Assembly: GCA_944391715.1 (NCBI GenBank)
Contig: CALXUP010000002.1
Span: 62,001-126,000 of the forward strand
Direction of reading: 5' to 3'
Source of the DNA: an uncultured Alphaproteobacteria bacterium
GTDB lineage: Bacteria; Pseudomonadota; Alphaproteobacteria; RF32; CAG-239
DNA: 64,000 bases
The notes beneath the pieces were generated by a model that was given only the letters and a program-made list of their open reading frames with translations, did no database searches and was not told the origin of the DNA. Below are positions 62,168 to 64,000 of the stretch, piece after piece (positions within the stretch are counted from its first letter, which is position 1; the number at the start of each line of letters is the position of its first letter). A program made the position numbers and the translations under genes.

Positions 62168-62186
62168 CGAAAAGGAAAATCAGATA

Positions 62187-62603
62187 ATGTCATCACCCAA
62201 AAAAAGCCTGTTCAATATCGGCTATAAAATCAAAGCATTTCGCGAGGCCAACAACCTGACCCAGGAACAATTGGCCGATTTAATGAACTGCAATTTCAAA
62301 ACGGTCGGCAACCTGGAAAATGACCGCACGGTGCCGGATTTGAAGCAGATAATCAATCTGTGCGATGTGCTGAATATCAGTATGGACGAGCTCTTTGCCG
62401 ACGTCTTGCACAAGACGGACGGATTCGTTGAGCCGTCGGAAAATGATGAGAGTTATCCGTTCTTTGTCAACCGCCGGGTTGCAGACGTTCCGCTCAGCCA
62501 GTTAAAAAAGATCGAGACCCTGAGTCTGAAACTGCGCAAATTAAATGAAAAAGAATTAAACATTGTCGACGCCTTAATCGATTCGCTTATGCAAAATCGT
62601 TAA
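62187..62603 (+). CDS. XRE-family transcriptional regulator
   Basis: 138 residues. The N-terminal helix-turn-helix (IKAFREANNLTQEQLADLM, then FKTVGNLENDRTVPDLKQI) is of the Cro/CI type. The C-terminal part (about 85-138) is helical and may serve for dimerisation (LSQLKKIETLSLKLRKLNEKE). It is divergent from the atoDA genes, with GGATAA-N4-TTATCC palindromes between them. Such arrangements usually mean local control, here perhaps of short-chain acid or ketone metabolism. Confidence 0.8.
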   Translation: MSSPKKSLFNIGYKIKAFREANNLTQEQLADLMNCNFKTVGNLENDRTVPDLKQIINLCDVLNISMDELFADVLHKTDGFVEPSENDESYPFFVNRRVADVPLSQLKKIETLSLKLRKLNEKELNIVDALIDSLMQNR

Positions 62604-62751
62604 TATTTTAACTGTTTCGTAATAAATTATCCTCAATTTTCAAAAAAATTTTGGGACAAAAAAAGCCAATAAAACCGCCACTCCCGGCATACCGAATCAT
62701 AACATGTTATGTATATTTTATTGCCATAAATTTTTTTAAACAGATAATGTG

Positions 62752-62779
62752 TTGCCATTTAAAAAATTTCAATTATAAT
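62752..62779 (+). promoter_or_regulatory. Promoter of the large surface protein gene
   Basis: TTGCCA (62752-62757), a 16-bp spacer and TATAAT (62774-62779), giving a leader of about 70 nt with a small TATCTC/GAGATA hairpin. Confidence 0.6.
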
Positions 62780-62855
62780 TGCGCTTATCTCGATAGTTGT
62801 ATTAGAGATACGTAGTTTTTTCATATAGAAAACTTTCATTTAAGAGGAATTTAAT

Positions 62856-64000
62856 ATGAGTTTTAAAAATAAATTAGGCAGAACAGTATCTTACACGGTC
62901 TTGCTGGCCGGAGTTCTGGCTGCCGGCAACGCTTTGGGTGCAGAGTATACTTCTGATACACTCAAAGGTGATGTCAAGCTTGAAGGAACGGAAAATACTT
63001 TTACCGGAGATTTGAATATTAACAATCCGGAATCAACCGTCAGCCTGAAAGGTAATGGTTCCTTAACTTTTGGCGAAGGAAACATCACGATTTCCGGCGT
63101 TGATGAATACGGCGACAGCACCCAGCGTAACAGCATCAATGCATCAGGTACTTATGAGGCAGGTTTAGTTTTTGATAAAGACTTTGGCTCAGCTAATCTG
63201 ACAGACGGTGCGTCCATTGAAGCCGGCAATATCACAATTAAAGGCGGTGAATTTAATCTGAGCGGTTCTAATACAAAGTTAGCAAATGAAGATGAAGTAA
63301 CCAAAGCAAATGAGTGGAAATATGGCACACTTTTGGATGCTGAAGGCAAATTAACGGTTGAAGGCGGAACAATCAATGTTTCTGATAAAGCTCAAATCGT
63401 TGCCGGAGATGTTGACCTGAAAAACGGTACAATCAATCTGAACGGCGGAGACGCCTTCTTGCGCACATTCAACAGCAATAGCGCAATGTCAGGTGCCAAT
63501 CCTAAGGGTAATATCGGCCTTGGCGGAGCAGATGAGGGCAAAGCCGTTATTAATGTAACGGGAGATAATGCCATTGCCGTTGCCGGTGAATTTAACCTCA
63601 ATCAAAATTCTGAATTAAATTTGAATAACGCCGTTCTGGATTTGGTTAAAAATATGCCGACCGGAGATGCTGCTGAAAAAGCAACCGTAACCAACCTCGC
63701 CGGTATCATCAATGTCAATACTTCTACACTCAATGGTAATATTGCTTTGGATGGTGAAGATGTTGCTAAAGCTGCAGGTGACGCCGCCGCAGGTGAAGTA
63801 GAACAAGGTGAGATGACTGCGGAAGAATTTGAAGATGCCAAAGAAACAGCATGGAATAATGCTGCTCTTAAGGTCGCTCCGCAAGCTAACTTCAACGGCA
63901 ATAATACGATTGACGGTTCAATTACAAATACCTATGGCGTAATCAACGTTGCCGATGGTGCCAGCCTGACAGCTACAGACGGCATTACCAACAGTGAAAT
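62856..64000 (+). CDS. Large repetitive surface protein, probable autotransporter-like passenger (partial)
   Basis: An open frame from the ATG at 62856 runs to the window end without a stop; at least 381 residues are visible. AGAGGA precedes the ATG. The N-terminus has a basic start and hydrophobic segment (KLGRTVSYTVLLAGVLAAGN) ending A-L-G-A before EYTSD, an export signal. The rest is Gly/Asn/Thr/Val-rich with recurring short strands of the type GNITI-GGEFNLSG, GKLTVEGGTINVSD and GDVDLKNGTINLNGG. This is the beta-helix rhythm of autotransporter or adhesin passengers. A C-terminal barrel or anchor would lie outside the window, so the secretion class is unproven. Confidence 0.75.
   Translation, partial: MSFKNKLGRTVSYTVLLAGVLAAGNALGAEYTSDTLKGDVKLEGTENTFTGDLNINNPESTVSLKGNGSLTFGEGNITISGVDEYGDSTQRNSINASGTYEAGLVFDKDFGSANLTDGASIEAGNITIKGGEFNLSGSNTKLANEDEVTKANEWKYGTLLDAEGKLTVEGGTINVSDKAQIVAGDVDLKNGTINLNGGDAFLRTFNSNSAMSGANPKGNIGLGGADEGKAVINVTGDNAIAVAGEFNLNQNSELNLNNAVLDLVKNMPTGDAAEKATVTNLAGIINVNTSTLNGNIALDGEDVAKAAGDAAAGEVEQGEMTAEEFEDAKETAWNNAALKVAPQANFNGNNTIDGSITNTYGVINVADGASLTATDGITNSE

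Overview
The window looks like a chromosomal segment of an alphaproteobacterium of moderate G+C, most plausibly a host- or gut-associated Rhodospirillales-like lineage. This rests on gene content and synteny I recognise: ftsE-ftsX-ydcF-plsC-DUF2125 with a divergent MJ0042 zinc-ribbon gene, TrcR (DUF1013), FliX, DUF4164-zapA-6S RNA-TIGR00282, maf-rng-yacG, a one-cysteine DksA, opgG/opgH, and dispersed palindromes of the alphaproteobacterial type. No rRNA, tRNA, CRISPR array or transposase was seen.

Layout. 0-2.4 kb: two adjacent members of an unrecognised paralogous family (a third lies at 55.1 kb). 2.4-17.1 kb: RNA modification (tadA, rluB-like, rsmD), a translationally coupled division and envelope operon, argS, nitroreductase, a large secreted Cys-rich protein, an MFS carrier and a NUDIX enzyme. 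17.4-22.5 kb: a small LTPH-type protein, osmoregulated glucan synthesis (opgG, a small unknown gene, opgH) and mscL. 22.5-26.4 kb: a visibly AT-rich insert holding a zinc-type leucyl-tRNA synthetase, a radical SAM/SPASM enzyme and a 51-residue Cys-rich peptide. 26.5-34.7 kb: TIGR00282 phosphoesterase, 6S RNA, zapA, EF-P with two degenerate enzyme homologues beside it, L31 and trcR. 34.8-42.6 kb: a second Cys-rich protein, rplI-rpsR-rpsF, comM/yifB, a lipoprotein with a protease-like domain lacking the expected triad, and a third Cys-rich protein. 42.6-50.6 kb: smpB, yacG-rng-maf-dksA, fliX, a pilin-like protein, a beta-barrel and lipoproteins. 50.8-64 kb: a PhoR-like kinase, mutS, a 750-residue unknown, rplM-rpsI, a YbaK protein, acetoacetate-type CoA transferase with a divergent XRE regulator and operator-like palindromes, and the start of a large surface protein that runs off the end.

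The best candidate for an undescribed system is the leuS / radical SAM-SPASM / Cys-rich peptide cassette (22.5-26.4 kb), which has the form of a ribosomally synthesised, post-translationally modified peptide (RiPP) pathway with an aminoacyl-tRNA synthetase as first gene. A second strong signal is that all three secreted Cys-rich proteins sit behind the same 63-bp promoter: an upstream TAGCCAAAATC element exactly 34 bp before a TTGAC -35, then a 17-bp spacer and TATAGT. They appear to be one co-regulated, modularly reshuffled family. All calls were made by reading; no database search or computed statistic was available.
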